Source of the DNA: Pelomonas cellulosilytica
GTDB taxonomy: Bacteria > Pseudomonadota > Gammaproteobacteria > Burkholderiales > Burkholderiaceae_C
Assembly: GCF_021353265.1 (NCBI RefSeq)
Contig: NZ_JAJTWU010000008.1
Coordinates: 144,717-208,716 of the forward strand
Direction of reading: 5' to 3'
DNA: 64,000 nucleotides
The notes under the pieces were generated by a model. That model worked only from the letters and a program-made list of their open reading frames with translations. It had not been told where the DNA came from and did not search any database. The position numbers were made by a program, and so were the translations under genes. Positions within the stretch are counted from its first letter, which is position 1; every line of letters starts with the position of its first letter. Shown piece by piece: positions 36,983 to 46,091 of the stretch.

Positions 36983-38092
36983 CTAGGCGGCCGCCGCTTC
37001 CGGCGGCAGTGCGACGACGGCGGCCGTCTCATGCGTGCCGGCTGACGCCATCGTCCGCGTGCCCGACGGCTCCTCCACGCGCACGCCATGGCCGACCGGC
37101 ATGCCGAGCATGGGTATGCCGTCTGCGGTCCAGTCGAAGCGCTGGGCGCGCACGCTGCGCTGGGACCAGCCGCCGCCCGAGCTGTCGATGGCGTGGTAGA
37201 CGATCCAGTCTTCCGTGCCGTCTGGCGATTTGACGAAGCTGTTGTGGCCGGGGCCGAAGACGCGCTGCTCGGGCCGCGCCGCGAACACCGGCGTCGGACT
37301 CTTGTGCCACGCCGCGGCCGACAGGATATCGCCGCCCTGGTAGTGCAGCAGGCCCACGGCGTAGTGGTCCGTCCAGCTCGCGCTGGCCGAGTAGGTGATG
37401 AACAGGCCGCTGTCGCCGTACAGCACGGCCGGGCCTTCCAGCAGCGATGCGCCCTGGCATTCCCACGGCAGGTCGGGCGCGGCGATCTCGTGCCGCTCGC
37501 CGACGATTGTGCAAGGGTCGCTCATCTCCGCGATGTAGAGCACCTGCGGGAAGCCATCGTCCTCGTTGCGCCAGCCGGACCAGACGAAATACAGCCCGCC
37601 CTCGCTCTCCACGGCAATGCCGTCGATGGCCCAGCGGTTCGTGGCGTCGGTGAGCTGGCCCCTGAAGACGTATTCGCCCTGAGGGTCGTCGGTCACGGCT
37701 TCGAGCGCGTACATGCGGTGGTTGCGGTTGTCGCCGTCGCTCGCCGCGAAATAGATGTACCAGCGGCCGCGCACGAACTGCAGCTCCGGGGCCCAGATCT
37801 CGCAGCTCCACGGCGTGCCGACCTCGGGCTCGAAGACGTTGACCATCTCGGCGCGACCGATGTCCTGCAGCCGTTCGGCCCGTGCCACGCCGAGGAAGCG
37901 ATCGCCGACGCTGCGACAGTAGTAGTAATGCCCGTTCACGTGCACGACGGATGGGTCAGCCGAACCGGCCGGCACCGCGGCGGCGACGATAGGGTTCGTG
38001 AAGTGACCCGGCGATGCATGGCCGGCGCGCTGGGCGGCCTTGTCAGCGGCTGTCTGCCGGCGGCGCGAGGAGGGATGGAGTTTGGCGTGCAT
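36983..38092 (-). CDS. GH43 family glycoside hydrolase
   Basis: This 369-residue five-bladed beta-propeller glycosidase is of GH43 type (arabinofuranosidase or beta-xylosidase). The N-terminal ADPSVVHVNGHYYYC supplies the general-base Asp, WAPELQFVRGRWYIYFAA is a blade motif, AIDGIAV holds the second Asp, and ECQGASLLEGPAVL holds the acid Glu. No signal peptide is visible, so it may act in the cytoplasm. It is divergent from an L-arabinose-type dehydrogenase gene, which favours arabinofuranosidase by context. The 287-bp divergent spacer contains no feature I can name. Confidence 0.85.
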   Translation of the reverse strand: MHAKLHPSSRRRQTAADKAAQRAGHASPGHFTNPIVAAAVPAGSADPSVVHVNGHYYYCRSVGDRFLGVARAERLQDIGRAEMVNVFEPEVGTPWSCEIWAPELQFVRGRWYIYFAASDGDNRNHRMYALEAVTDDPQGEYVFRGQLTDATNRWAIDGIAVESEGGLYFVWSGWRNEDDGFPQVLYIAEMSDPCTIVGERHEIAAPDLPWECQGASLLEGPAVLYGDSGLFITYSASASWTDHYAVGLLHYQGGDILSAAAWHKSPTPVFAARPEQRVFGPGHNSFVKSPDGTEDWIVYHAIDSSGGGWSQRSVRAQRFDWTADGIPMLGMPVGHGVRVEEPSGTRTMASAGTHETAAVVALPPEAAAA

Positions 38093-38379
38093 GGCGAGCG
38101 ACGGATCTGATTCCCAAGGCCACCAGCATCGGCGCAACGCCGTCGGCCGGGCGTTGAGAATTGCGCACTCTCCGGCCGCCCACACGCCGGTTTACCGACC
38201 GCCGGGCGCCGGCGGGATTCCTTCACGCCCGCCATGACATTGCCGGACTCGCCCGACCACCGGCCGTCTCCGGGGCGGTCCCAGGAGCCCCACTTAAGAT
38301 GGTCGCTGTTCACACCTGGCACGCCGGTGGAGCGAGACCCAGGCGCACGGCGCAATCGACAGCATTTCGTGGAAGCAGC

Positions 38380-39309
38380 ATGGCACTGAAGTTAGGCTTG
38401 GTGGGCATCGGCAAGATTGCCCGCGATCAACACATCCCGGCGCTGTCGGGCGACCCGCGTTTCGAGCTGGTGGCCTGCGCCAGCCGCAATGCGCGGGTGG
38501 ACGGCGTCGCGAACTTTCCCGACGTGGCCACGATGCTGGCTGAGGTGCCGGCGCTGGACGCCATTTCCATCTGCACGCCCCCGCAGGCGCATTTCGATGC
38601 CGCGCTGGCCGCGCTGCGCGCCGGCAAGCACGTCATGCTGGAAAAGCCCCCGGCCGCGACGACGCGGCAGATCGGGCTGCTGCAGGCCGAGGCCGCGCGC
38701 CATGGCCGCACGCTGTTCCAGACCTGGCACTCTCGGTTTGCCGGGGGTGTGGACGCCGCGCGCGACTGGCTCAAGGGCCGCACGCTGACTGGCGGCACGA
38801 TCACGTGGAAGGAAGACGTGCACCACTGGCACCCGGGCCAGCAGTGGATCTTCGATGCGGGCGGCCTCGGCGTGTTCGACCCGGGCATCAATGCGCTGTC
38901 GGTGCTGACCGAGGTGCTGGCCGAGGAGGCTGTCGTCCACAAGGCTGTGCTGGAGTTCCCCGAGAACCAGCAGGCGCCCATCGCCGCGCAGCTGGACCTG
39001 CGCACCGAGTCCGGCGTGCGCATCGATGCTGACTTCGACTTCCGCCAGAAGGGCGAGCAGACCTGGGACGTCGAACTGGTCACGACGACTGGCCGGCTGC
39101 GCCTGTCGCATGGCGGTGGCGCGCTGGAGATCGACGGCCAGCCGGTGGCCGCCGACGACGCGCTGGCAGGCGAATACCCGCGCCTTTACGCCCGCTTCGC
39201 GGAGCTCTGCGCGGCAGGCCGCTCGGAGGTCGACTGGCGCCCGTTCCAGCTCGTGGCCGACGCCTTCCTGATCGGCGAGCGGCGCACGGTGGCCGCTCAT
39301 CACGTCTGA
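38380..39309 (+). CDS. L-arabinose/D-galactose 1-dehydrogenase (Gfo/Idh/MocA family)
   Basis: This 309-residue NAD(P)-dependent dehydrogenase oxidises the C1 of L-arabinose or D-galactose to the lactone in the non-phosphorylative route. It matches the Azospirillum AraA-type enzyme closely in length and motifs: LGLVGIGKIARDQHIPAL, HVMLEKPPAAT, TWHSRFAGGV, WKEDVHHWHPGQQWIFDAGGLGVFDPGINALS. Released sugar could come from the GH43 and GH27 enzymes nearby. ATG 38380 follows GGAAG at 5 bp. It precedes the sigma factor gene by 28 bp, although a functional link between them is not evident. Confidence 0.9.
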   Translation: MALKLGLVGIGKIARDQHIPALSGDPRFELVACASRNARVDGVANFPDVATMLAEVPALDAISICTPPQAHFDAALAALRAGKHVMLEKPPAATTRQIGLLQAEAARHGRTLFQTWHSRFAGGVDAARDWLKGRTLTGGTITWKEDVHHWHPGQQWIFDAGGLGVFDPGINALSVLTEVLAEEAVVHKAVLEFPENQQAPIAAQLDLRTESGVRIDADFDFRQKGEQTWDVELVTTTGRLRLSHGGGALEIDGQPVAADDALAGEYPRLYARFAELCAAGRSEVDWRPFQLVADAFLIGERRTVAAHHV

Positions 39310-39337
39310 ACGGCAGCCGCCGCGCCCAGGGTGATTC

Positions 39338-39892
39338 ATGGGTGACGTGACCCAGCTCATCGAGCAGGCCCGCGCGGGCGACCGCGGGGCGCTCGACCGC
39401 ATCTTCGGTCTGCTGTACCCGGAGCTGCGCGGCATCGCGCATCGCCGTCTCGCGCCGCATGAACGCAACGTTCTGCTCGATACGACGGCGCTCGTCAACG
39501 AGTGCTACCTGCGCTTCGTGCAGCGCGAGGGTCTGCGGCCCGAAGACCGGGCGCACTTTCTCGCCTACGCGGCGGCGGTCATGCGCTCCATCATCGTCGA
39601 CGCGGCGCGGCAGTCGCTCGCCGAGCGCCGTGGCGGCGATGTGCAGCACCAGCCGCTGGACACGGCGGCGGCCGACTCGCTGGCTGCGCCGGCCGAGGAA
39701 ATCATGGACGTTGACAGTGCGCTGCAGCAACTCGCCAAGCTGGACGCGCGGCTCGCGCAGGTCGTGGAGATGCGCTACTTCGGCGGCATGAAGGATGCCG
39801 AGATCGCCGAGGCGTTGTCGTTGTCGACCCGCAGCGTGCAGCGCGCGTGGGACAAGGCACGGCTGCTGCTGGCGCACACGCTGCGCGGCTGA
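39338..39892 (+). CDS. ECF-like sigma factor (Sig-70_X6 type)
   Basis: This 184-residue RNA polymerase sigma factor has region 2 (VTQLIEQARAGDRGALDRIFGLLYPELRGIAHRRL, then NECYLRFVQRE and FLAYAAAVMRSIIVDAARQ) and region 4 (VVEMRYFGGMKDAEIAEALSLSTRSVQRAWDKARLLLAHTL). It belongs to the subgroup often found next to TPR-bearing Ser/Thr kinases rather than classical anti-sigma factors. The facing gene here is exactly such a kinase. The two stop codons abut with no base between them. Phosphorylation control of the sigma factor is an inference from that recurring pairing. Confidence 0.9.
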   Translation: MGDVTQLIEQARAGDRGALDRIFGLLYPELRGIAHRRLAPHERNVLLDTTALVNECYLRFVQREGLRPEDRAHFLAYAAAVMRSIIVDAARQSLAERRGGDVQHQPLDTAAADSLAAPAEEIMDVDSALQQLAKLDARLAQVVEMRYFGGMKDAEIAEALSLSTRSVQRAWDKARLLLAHTLRG

Positions 39893-42736
39893 TCAACCGC
39901 TTGCGGCGCTGAGCCGTCGCGCCAGCGCCAGCCGCGGGCTTTGCGCATGCTGCGTCTGCAGACCGGGCAGCACGGCTCGCGCGATCGCCGCCGCTTCGGC
40001 GGCACGCCCGAGCAGCGCCAGCGCCTGGGCCCGTCGCAGCTCGACGTCGGCCCGTTCCGCCGCGGACGGGTAGGGCGGCTCCTCCAACCGGGCCAAGTGG
40101 TCCAGCGCCTGGCCGGCGCCGCGGGAATCGCCCGCTCGGGCCGCGGCGAGCGCGACGACCGACAGCGCGGCCCGGTAGCCCAGGCTGTGGCGGCCTTGCG
40201 CGGCGTCGATCATGTCGGCGAGCGCCTGCGCTGCGGCGCGAGCGGCGTCGGCGGCGCCGGCGGCCAGCTGCGCCTCGGCGATGACCTGCTCCATGCGCAG
40301 CCGTGTGCGCTTGGGGATGTGCCCGTCGGGCCAGTGCTTGAGCAGCGCCTCCATCAGCGGCAACATCCGCGTCGCGCGCCCGTCCTGCGTGCTGGCCTGG
40401 GTGGCATGGACGATCAACACCTGGTTGTTGCGCAGTACCGAGGGGGACTTCAGCATCGCCTCGTCCGGCAGCGCGATGGCCTGGGAGGCGGCCACGTTGC
40501 CGGCCAGCCACGCCGCTTCGAACTCCCGCGCCTGCAGCAGCGCGTCCGATGGCGCCGGCAGCCCCCCCGGCCGCTGGCCGAGCGCCTGGCGTTCGGCGGC
40601 AATCAGCTGGGCCGCGCGCGCCGGGTCGAGCCGCGCCGTGGCCGCCATGCTGCGCCCGAAGGCGCGCACCGCGCTGCGGCTGTCGCGCCCATAGGCACGA
40701 CGGTAGCCGGCGAGGGACTCATTCAGCGCTTCCTCGGCCTCCGTGAGGCGCCCGTTGGCCAGCAGCGCGTCACCCAGCTGCCATTGCAGCTGGCCCACCG
40801 TGTCGTCGTCGGCCAAGCCGTTGGCCCTCAGCTCGAAGCGGGCCTGCTGCAGCAGCTCAAGCGCCTTCGCATCGTCGAAGGACAGGTAGTACATGCCGAG
40901 CGGGATCAGCGACTCGTAGCGCAGGTGCTGGTCGGCGCCGTGCTGCGTGGCGAGCCGGTCGGCGCGGGTCAGCACGGTGAGTGCCTCGTCGCGGCGGCCC
41001 CTGTTGGTCAACAGGTCGCCCAGGTCCGCCGCGATCGTCATGCGCCTGAGCTCGGTTTCGCTGTCGTGCGCGTCGGCGGCCCAGTCCAGGCCGGCGCGGC
41101 GCATGGCCTCGCTGTCATCCAGCCGCCCCAGCTGGAACAGCGTGCGGCCGAGCGAGGCATAGGTGTTGATGACCTGCGACGGCGGCGCGTCGTGGGCCTT
41201 CAGATGCGCCAGGTACTGTTCGCCGATCGTGAGGGACTCGGCGAAGCGCTGGTCGTAGTTCAACTGCACCATGACCGCTTCGAGCTGCGCGCCGCGGTCG
41301 TCGGGGCGCTCAGCAAGGTGCGGCGCCATCTCATTGAGCTTGTCCACCAGCACCGAGGTCACGGCGCCCGGGCGGGTCAGCGCCTGCGGCTCCTCGGCGG
41401 CCAGCACCGACAGGCGCGACAGCGTCTCGATGTACAGGTCCTGCGTCGCGCGCTGGCGCCGCACTTCGGCAGAGGCGCGCTGCTCTTGCAGGCGCGCCAC
41501 ATGCGCCTGCCACAGCGATACGCCGCTGCCCGCCAGCACGGTCAGCGTCAGTGCAACGCCCAGGCCCACTGCCAGCCGGTGCCGGCCGACGAACTTGGCG
41601 AGCCGGTAGCCCGCGCCGTCGGGCCGCGCCAGCACCGGCTCGCCGCGCAGGTGGCGCTGCAGGTCGTCGGCGAAGGCGTCGACGCCGGCATAGCGCCCGG
41701 CCACGGCCTTCTTCAGCGCGCGGGCGAGGATGGCGTCGAGGTCGCCGCGCAAGGCCTTCTTCAGCGCCGGATCCGTCGCAGCGTCGCTGGCGCGCGGCGG
41801 CTCGGCCCGCATGATGGCCTCCTCGAGCTCGGCTGCCGTGCCGCGGCTCAGCCGGTAGGGCTTGGCTTCGGTGAGCAGTTCGAAGGCCAGCACGCCCAGG
41901 CTGTATACGTCACTGGCCGTGCCCAGCGGCTCGCCGCGGATCTGCTCGGGGCTGGCGTAGTTAGGCGTCAGCGCGCGGCCGGCGAACTCCGTCACCGCGG
42001 TCGCACCGGCCTGCTCACCGTCAATCAGCTTGGCCAGGCCGAAGTCCAGCAGCGTGACGCAGCCGTCGGCATCCACCAGCACGTTGCCCGGCTTCAGGTC
42101 CCGGTGCACAACCAGCCGTGCATGCGCATGCGCGACGGCCGCCATCGCCTGCAGCAGTAGGCCGATGCGCGCGACGGCCGGCAGCCGGTGGCGCCGGCAG
42201 TAGGCGTCGATGGGTTCGCCCTCCACGTACTGCATCGCGATGAATGGGCGGCCCTGGGCATCGACGCCGGCGTCGTAGAGCCGGGCGATGTGCTCATGTT
42301 CCAGGCCGGCCAGGATCTCGCGCTCGCGCGCCAGCCGCTCGGCCAGCCCCTGGCCCCAGGCCAGCCGCGGCAGCTTCAGCGCCACGTGCCGCGCGGCAAG
42401 CCCGTCATGGCGCTCTGCCAGCCATACCAGGCCCATGCCGCCGCGGCCCAGTTCGCGGATCAGCCGGTACGGGCCCACGAGCTCTCCCGCGCGCGGCTCC
42501 GCTCCGGCAAGTAGGGCGGCCGGCGGCCGCAGCGGCGGCAGCGTGTGCAGAAAATCGTCGGTTTCCAGGCGAGCCTGCGTGGCCAGCAGCGCCCGAAGCG
42601 TCTCACGGTGCAGGGCCGCTTCGCCGCTCAGCGTCGCCAGCCAGTCGTCCCGCGCGCGCGGGGCCAGCGCCAGCGCCTCGTCGAGCAGCCCGTCGACGGC
42701 GGACCATTGCTCGGCAATGCGGGACAGCGGCGTCAT
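39893..42736 (-). CDS. Hanks-type Ser/Thr protein kinase with TPR-like C-terminus
   Basis: This 947-residue membrane kinase has a helical N-terminus (1-85), a kinase domain at about 88-360 with ELGRGGMG, HRDLKPGN, LDFGLAK and an activation-loop TPNYASPEQ, one transmembrane helix (LAVGLGVALTLTVLAGSGVSLW), and a long helical TPR-like region to the end. It converges on the ECF-like sigma gene, the common partner of this kinase type. Its ATG overlaps the stop of the upstream membrane-protein gene (ATGA at 42733-42736). All catalytic residues I could check are intact. Confidence 0.9.
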   Translation of the reverse strand: MTPLSRIAEQWSAVDGLLDEALALAPRARDDWLATLSGEAALHRETLRALLATQARLETDDFLHTLPPLRPPAALLAGAEPRAGELVGPYRLIRELGRGGMGLVWLAERHDGLAARHVALKLPRLAWGQGLAERLAREREILAGLEHEHIARLYDAGVDAQGRPFIAMQYVEGEPIDAYCRRHRLPAVARIGLLLQAMAAVAHAHARLVVHRDLKPGNVLVDADGCVTLLDFGLAKLIDGEQAGATAVTEFAGRALTPNYASPEQIRGEPLGTASDVYSLGVLAFELLTEAKPYRLSRGTAAELEEAIMRAEPPRASDAATDPALKKALRGDLDAILARALKKAVAGRYAGVDAFADDLQRHLRGEPVLARPDGAGYRLAKFVGRHRLAVGLGVALTLTVLAGSGVSLWQAHVARLQEQRASAEVRRQRATQDLYIETLSRLSVLAAEEPQALTRPGAVTSVLVDKLNEMAPHLAERPDDRGAQLEAVMVQLNYDQRFAESLTIGEQYLAHLKAHDAPPSQVINTYASLGRTLFQLGRLDDSEAMRRAGLDWAADAHDSETELRRMTIAADLGDLLTNRGRRDEALTVLTRADRLATQHGADQHLRYESLIPLGMYYLSFDDAKALELLQQARFELRANGLADDDTVGQLQWQLGDALLANGRLTEAEEALNESLAGYRRAYGRDSRSAVRAFGRSMAATARLDPARAAQLIAAERQALGQRPGGLPAPSDALLQAREFEAAWLAGNVAASQAIALPDEAMLKSPSVLRNNQVLIVHATQASTQDGRATRMLPLMEALLKHWPDGHIPKRTRLRMEQVIAEAQLAAGAADAARAAAQALADMIDAAQGRHSLGYRAALSVVALAAARAGDSRGAGQALDHLARLEEPPYPSAAERADVELRRAQALALLGRAAEAAAIARAVLPGLQTQHAQSPRLALARRLSAASG

Positions 42737-43521
42737 CGTGGCGGCGAGTTTAGGCGGGGCAGGGCGGCACGGACGCTCTGCGGGCGCAGCGTCATCAGTG
42801 CCGTGACGGCCACTGCCGCGGCCAGCGCCGTCAGCACGCCGCTGCCCGGCGCCAGCAGCACGAACACCGTGCCGAAGGCAGCCTTGCCGAACAGGCCGCG
42901 CACGTAGCCGCGTAGGAATTCGGTGGAGGCCTGGTGACCCGCGCCGGCATGCTCGGCCATGGCCAGCGGCCCGCTCACCAGCGGCAGCGACGCGAGCAGC
43001 CCGGTGGCCAGCGGCCCCAGCACCGGGGCCAGCAGCGTGACGAGCACCGTCAGCATGGCGGCGATGCAGGCCGCGCCGATGCCCGGCAGCACCTGCCGGC
43101 CCGACCGCAGGGCGCCCGCCGCAGCCGGCGCAGGCGTCGGAAGCGCGGCCCGGGCCGCGAGCGTCACGCTGACGGCCAGCACCAGCGCGGCGGTCAGGCT
43201 GTCGGCGGCCTGCAACGCCGGCAGGGCGGCGAGCGCCGCGGCACCGGCACCGCAGGCGAGGGCCCCGGCAGCGCGCAGGCTGCGTGACGCGTGCACATAG
43301 GCCAGCGCGAAGACCGCCAGCGCGGCGCAGGAGGCCACGCTGCCGATGGCGGCATGGACCGCGAAGCCCGTGCCCTGCTCCAGCGCCGTCCAGGCCAGCG
43401 TGGGCGCCGTGATGGTGGGCAGGCCGGCCAGCAGTCCACCCAGGCGCCGTCCGCCCATGTGCAGGGCCGCCGTCACCAGCAGCATCCCCGCCATCGTCAG
43501 GGCCAGCTTCTCCCACAGCAT
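42733..43521 (-). CDS. Polytopic membrane protein, unknown
   Basis: This 262-residue protein is almost entirely hydrophobic, with about eight predicted helices (for example LTMAGMLLVTAALHMGG, ALAVFALAYVH and MLTVLVTLLAPVLGPLATGLLASLPLVSGPLAMAEHAGAG). The two halves each contain a G-L-L-A-S/G-L-P-T/L motif, suggesting an internal repeat like small transporters of the GlpM type. ATG 43521 has GAGG 5 bp upstream. It overlaps the kinase gene by 4 bp, so it may be functionally tied to the kinase. I cannot assign a function. Confidence 0.75.
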   Translation of the reverse strand: MLWEKLALTMAGMLLVTAALHMGGRRLGGLLAGLPTITAPTLAWTALEQGTGFAVHAAIGSVASCAALAVFALAYVHASRSLRAAGALACGAGAAALAALPALQAADSLTAALVLAVSVTLAARAALPTPAPAAAGALRSGRQVLPGIGAACIAAMLTVLVTLLAPVLGPLATGLLASLPLVSGPLAMAEHAGAGHQASTEFLRGYVRGLFGKAAFGTVFVLLAPGSGVLTALAAAVAVTALMTLRPQSVRAALPRLNSPPR

Positions 43522-43709
43522 CGCCACCTCACCGGGGGGCCGAACGCGGCCCCATACCGGCAGGTACGCAGTGGCGGGCGGTATCACGACACGCGCGGCA
43601 GCCGGTGTGATCCCCAAGTCAGGGGGGCGTCGCATGGCGGAACCAGCCCACCGGATGCGTACAGCTGATCAGAACCGTTCTTGTCCCGACTCCCCCTAAA
43701 GGTTGGCCC

Positions 43710-44741
43710 ATGGCTGTACTTCACCGACATCCCTCCTGCCTCGCCGTGGCTGCGGCGCTGGCGGCCTCGCTCGCCGCCCCGGCCCACGCCGGCAGCCTCG
43801 ACACCTACGCCGGCGGCGTGGGAGGAATCGCCCGAGGCTCCGTCGATTCCGGTTGCTACACCAGCGGCACGCCGGACGCGCTGAAGCCCTTCTTCAGCGG
43901 CGGTAGTTTTCCCGCCGGCGGTATTGCCGCCTGCGGCCTGACCGGCGGGCTGGACCAGGACAGCGGCAGCTCGGGCCGTGTCGCCAGCACCTACGCGGTC
44001 GGTCCCGTGAAGCTGGGCATCCCCGAGGGGCATGCCGCCGTGTATTCGGGTCAGGCCGATGCTTTCGCCCGATATGGCTGGGTGGGGGTGTCGGCGGCAG
44101 GCCAATTCGCCGGCGGCGTGGCCAACGGCGGACCCGGCACCTACGACTCGATGGTGGCCGCGGCCAAGTTCACCGACACGCTGACGGCCACCAGCGCCAG
44201 CGTCGCCCAGGGCAGCAAGGGCTACGTGCGCTATGCCTTCGAGCTCAGCGGCTCGGCCAGTGCGCCGGGTGCACTGGCACCTTACTTCACCGGCAGCACC
44301 GTGCTAGACCTGCTCTACATGAACTCCTACCAGCCGGTGAAGTACGGCTGGAGCGCACAGCTCACCCGTGGGTCAACGGGCTTCTTTTCCTATCGCCTGG
44401 TGCCTGATGGCTGGACCACGACGCCCGGCATGCTCAGCGGCAGCAGCACGTTCTACAGCGAGGACCTGCCCATTGTCTGGGGCCAGTCCTGGGACCTGAC
44501 CGTCGGCCTCGTCGCCTCGGCGTACGGCGACGTGACGTCCAACTTCATGAGCGGCGCGCGGTTGGTTGGCGTGCAGCTGTTCGACAGCCAGCACCAGGCG
44601 GTGGGGGATTCCCGCCTGCTGTCCGCTTCCGGCACCGACTACCTCGCGCCCGTGCCCGAGGCCGCCAGCGGCTGGATGATGCTGGCCGGCCTGGGCGGGC
44701 TGCTGGCCGCCTCCCGCCGCCGGTCGTCGTGCGCGGCGTGA
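43710..44741 (+). CDS. PEP-CTERM-like exported protein
   Basis: This 343-residue secreted protein has a signal peptide ending AHAG (residues 1-28). The C-terminal sorting signal starts with VPEAAS, followed by a hydrophobic stretch (GWMMLAGLGGLLAAS) and the basic tail RRRSS. That is the PEP-CTERM/exosortase arrangement of Burkholderiales, although VPEAA departs slightly from canonical PEP. The body is rich in Gly, Ser and Thr and beta-like, typical of biofilm or surface PEP-CTERM proteins. No exosortase gene is visible here, so processing would rely on one elsewhere. The next gene overlaps it by 13 bp. Confidence 0.82.
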   Translation: MAVLHRHPSCLAVAAALAASLAAPAHAGSLDTYAGGVGGIARGSVDSGCYTSGTPDALKPFFSGGSFPAGGIAACGLTGGLDQDSGSSGRVASTYAVGPVKLGIPEGHAAVYSGQADAFARYGWVGVSAAGQFAGGVANGGPGTYDSMVAAAKFTDTLTATSASVAQGSKGYVRYAFELSGSASAPGALAPYFTGSTVLDLLYMNSYQPVKYGWSAQLTRGSTGFFSYRLVPDGWTTTPGMLSGSSTFYSEDLPIVWGQSWDLTVGLVASAYGDVTSNFMSGARLVGVQLFDSQHQAVGDSRLLSASGTDYLAPVPEAASGWMMLAGLGGLLAASRRRSSCAA

Positions 44742-46069
44742 CCCGCGCGGCCGGCCTGGTGCTGGCCGGCAGCCTTGGCGCGGCCCAAGCTCAAGCTGCG
44801 CCGCTGCTGCGCTGCGAGCTCGTGCAGGGGGGCAGTCGCACGACGGTGGAGGCGCGGCCCGTGGCCGACCCGTACACGGTGGCGCGGGTGCCGCTGGGCC
44901 GCTTCGGCTTCCGCGCGATGTGGGTGGACGATGGCACGCAACCGGCCTACATCCGCCTCGCCACCTATGCCGGGGACGCGCTGGTTCACCAGGCCACGGT
45001 CCAGGTGCCCGCAGCCGGTTCGACGCTGCCGGCCGATGGCCTGCAGCGCGTCTACGCGCCGGGCCTCGGCCAGGAGCTGAGCTACCGCTGCGAGGTGCGG
45101 GACGATGCCGTCACGCGCACGTCGAGCCCGCCGGCGCGCGACGTGAGCCTGGCCTTCGTAGGCGACGTGTTACTGGACGACACGCCGGGCCGCGTCATCC
45201 GCGAGGGTCGCGACCCCTTCGAGCCGTTCGCACCGTGGCTGGCGCTCGCCGACGTGCGCGTGGCCAACCTGGAGTGCGTCGTGGCCACCGGCGGGCGTGC
45301 CGAGCCGGTCAAGCCGTTCACGTTCCGTGCGCATCCGCGTGTGCTGCCGGTGCTGGCCCGGCATGTCGACGTCGTGGGCCTGGCCAACAATCACTCGGGC
45401 GACTTCGGCCCCGACGCCTTCGCCGAGATGCTGGACCGCCTGCGCCGCCAGGGCCTGCGTCATTTCGGCGGCGGTAGCACGCTGGCCCAGGCGCACGCGC
45501 CGCTTATCGTCGAGCGCGGTGGCCTGCGCATCGCGCTGCTGGGCTACAACGAGTTCATGCCGCGTCATTTCGAGGCCGACGTGGACCGCCCCGGCATTGC
45601 CTGGAGCGAGGACGAGCAGGTGTGGCTGGACATCCAGCGCGCCCGCCGCGTGGCGGACGTGGTGATCCCCGTCATGCACTGGGGTCAGGAGCACGAGCCG
45701 CTGGCCAATGACCGGCAGCGATCGCTGGCGCGCCACATGATCGACGCGGGCGCCGACGCCGTCGTCGGCGGCCATCCGCATTTAACGCAGGATGTGGAGG
45801 TCTACCGCGGCCGGCCCATCGTCTACAGCCTTGGAAACTTCGTCTTCGACGGTTTCAAGGACGATGACAACAACACTGCCTGGCTGCTGCAGCTGGACGT
45901 CGACGCGCAAGGGGTGAAGGGCTTCCATGTCGTGTCCGGCCACATCGACCGCGAAGGTGTGCCGCATCCGCGGCCGACGCAGGAGGCCCCGTGCTGGCAG
46001 CGCGGGCAGGTGCAGCCGTCGATGTGCCGGCCGGCGGCGCTGCTGCAAGCTGCACGGGCGCCGGACTAG
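44729..46069 (+). CDS. CapA-family (poly-gamma-glutamate synthesis-like) metallophosphatase
   Basis: This 446-residue exported protein has a signal peptide (LAGSLGAAQAQA), an N-terminal region of about 130 residues without clear homology, and a CapA-type metallophosphatase domain with FVGDVLLDD, NLECVV, LANNHSGDFG, MHWGQEHE and GGHPHLTQDVE. CapA proteins take part in anchoring or releasing poly-gamma-glutamate in Bacillus; in Proteobacteria without the cap operon the role is unclear. It starts with GTG 44729 inside the PEP-CTERM gene, so the two are coupled. It converges on the MerR gene. Confidence 0.82.
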   Translation: MRGVTRAAGLVLAGSLGAAQAQAAPLLRCELVQGGSRTTVEARPVADPYTVARVPLGRFGFRAMWVDDGTQPAYIRLATYAGDALVHQATVQVPAAGSTLPADGLQRVYAPGLGQELSYRCEVRDDAVTRTSSPPARDVSLAFVGDVLLDDTPGRVIREGRDPFEPFAPWLALADVRVANLECVVATGGRAEPVKPFTFRAHPRVLPVLARHVDVVGLANNHSGDFGPDAFAEMLDRLRRQGLRHFGGGSTLAQAHAPLIVERGGLRIALLGYNEFMPRHFEADVDRPGIAWSEDEQVWLDIQRARRVADVVIPVMHWGQEHEPLANDRQRSLARHMIDAGADAVVGGHPHLTQDVEVYRGRPIVYSLGNFVFDGFKDDDNNTAWLLQLDVDAQGVKGFHVVSGHIDREGVPHPRPTQEAPCWQRGQVQPSMCRPAALLQAARAPD

Positions 46070-46091
46070 CAAGTTCGCTTCGCCAGCCCGC

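Noticed and set aside
39941-42160. A 739-codon open frame on the plus strand opposite the kinase gene
   Set aside because: It is the antisense of an intact Ser/Thr kinase and its predicted protein has no recognisable domain.
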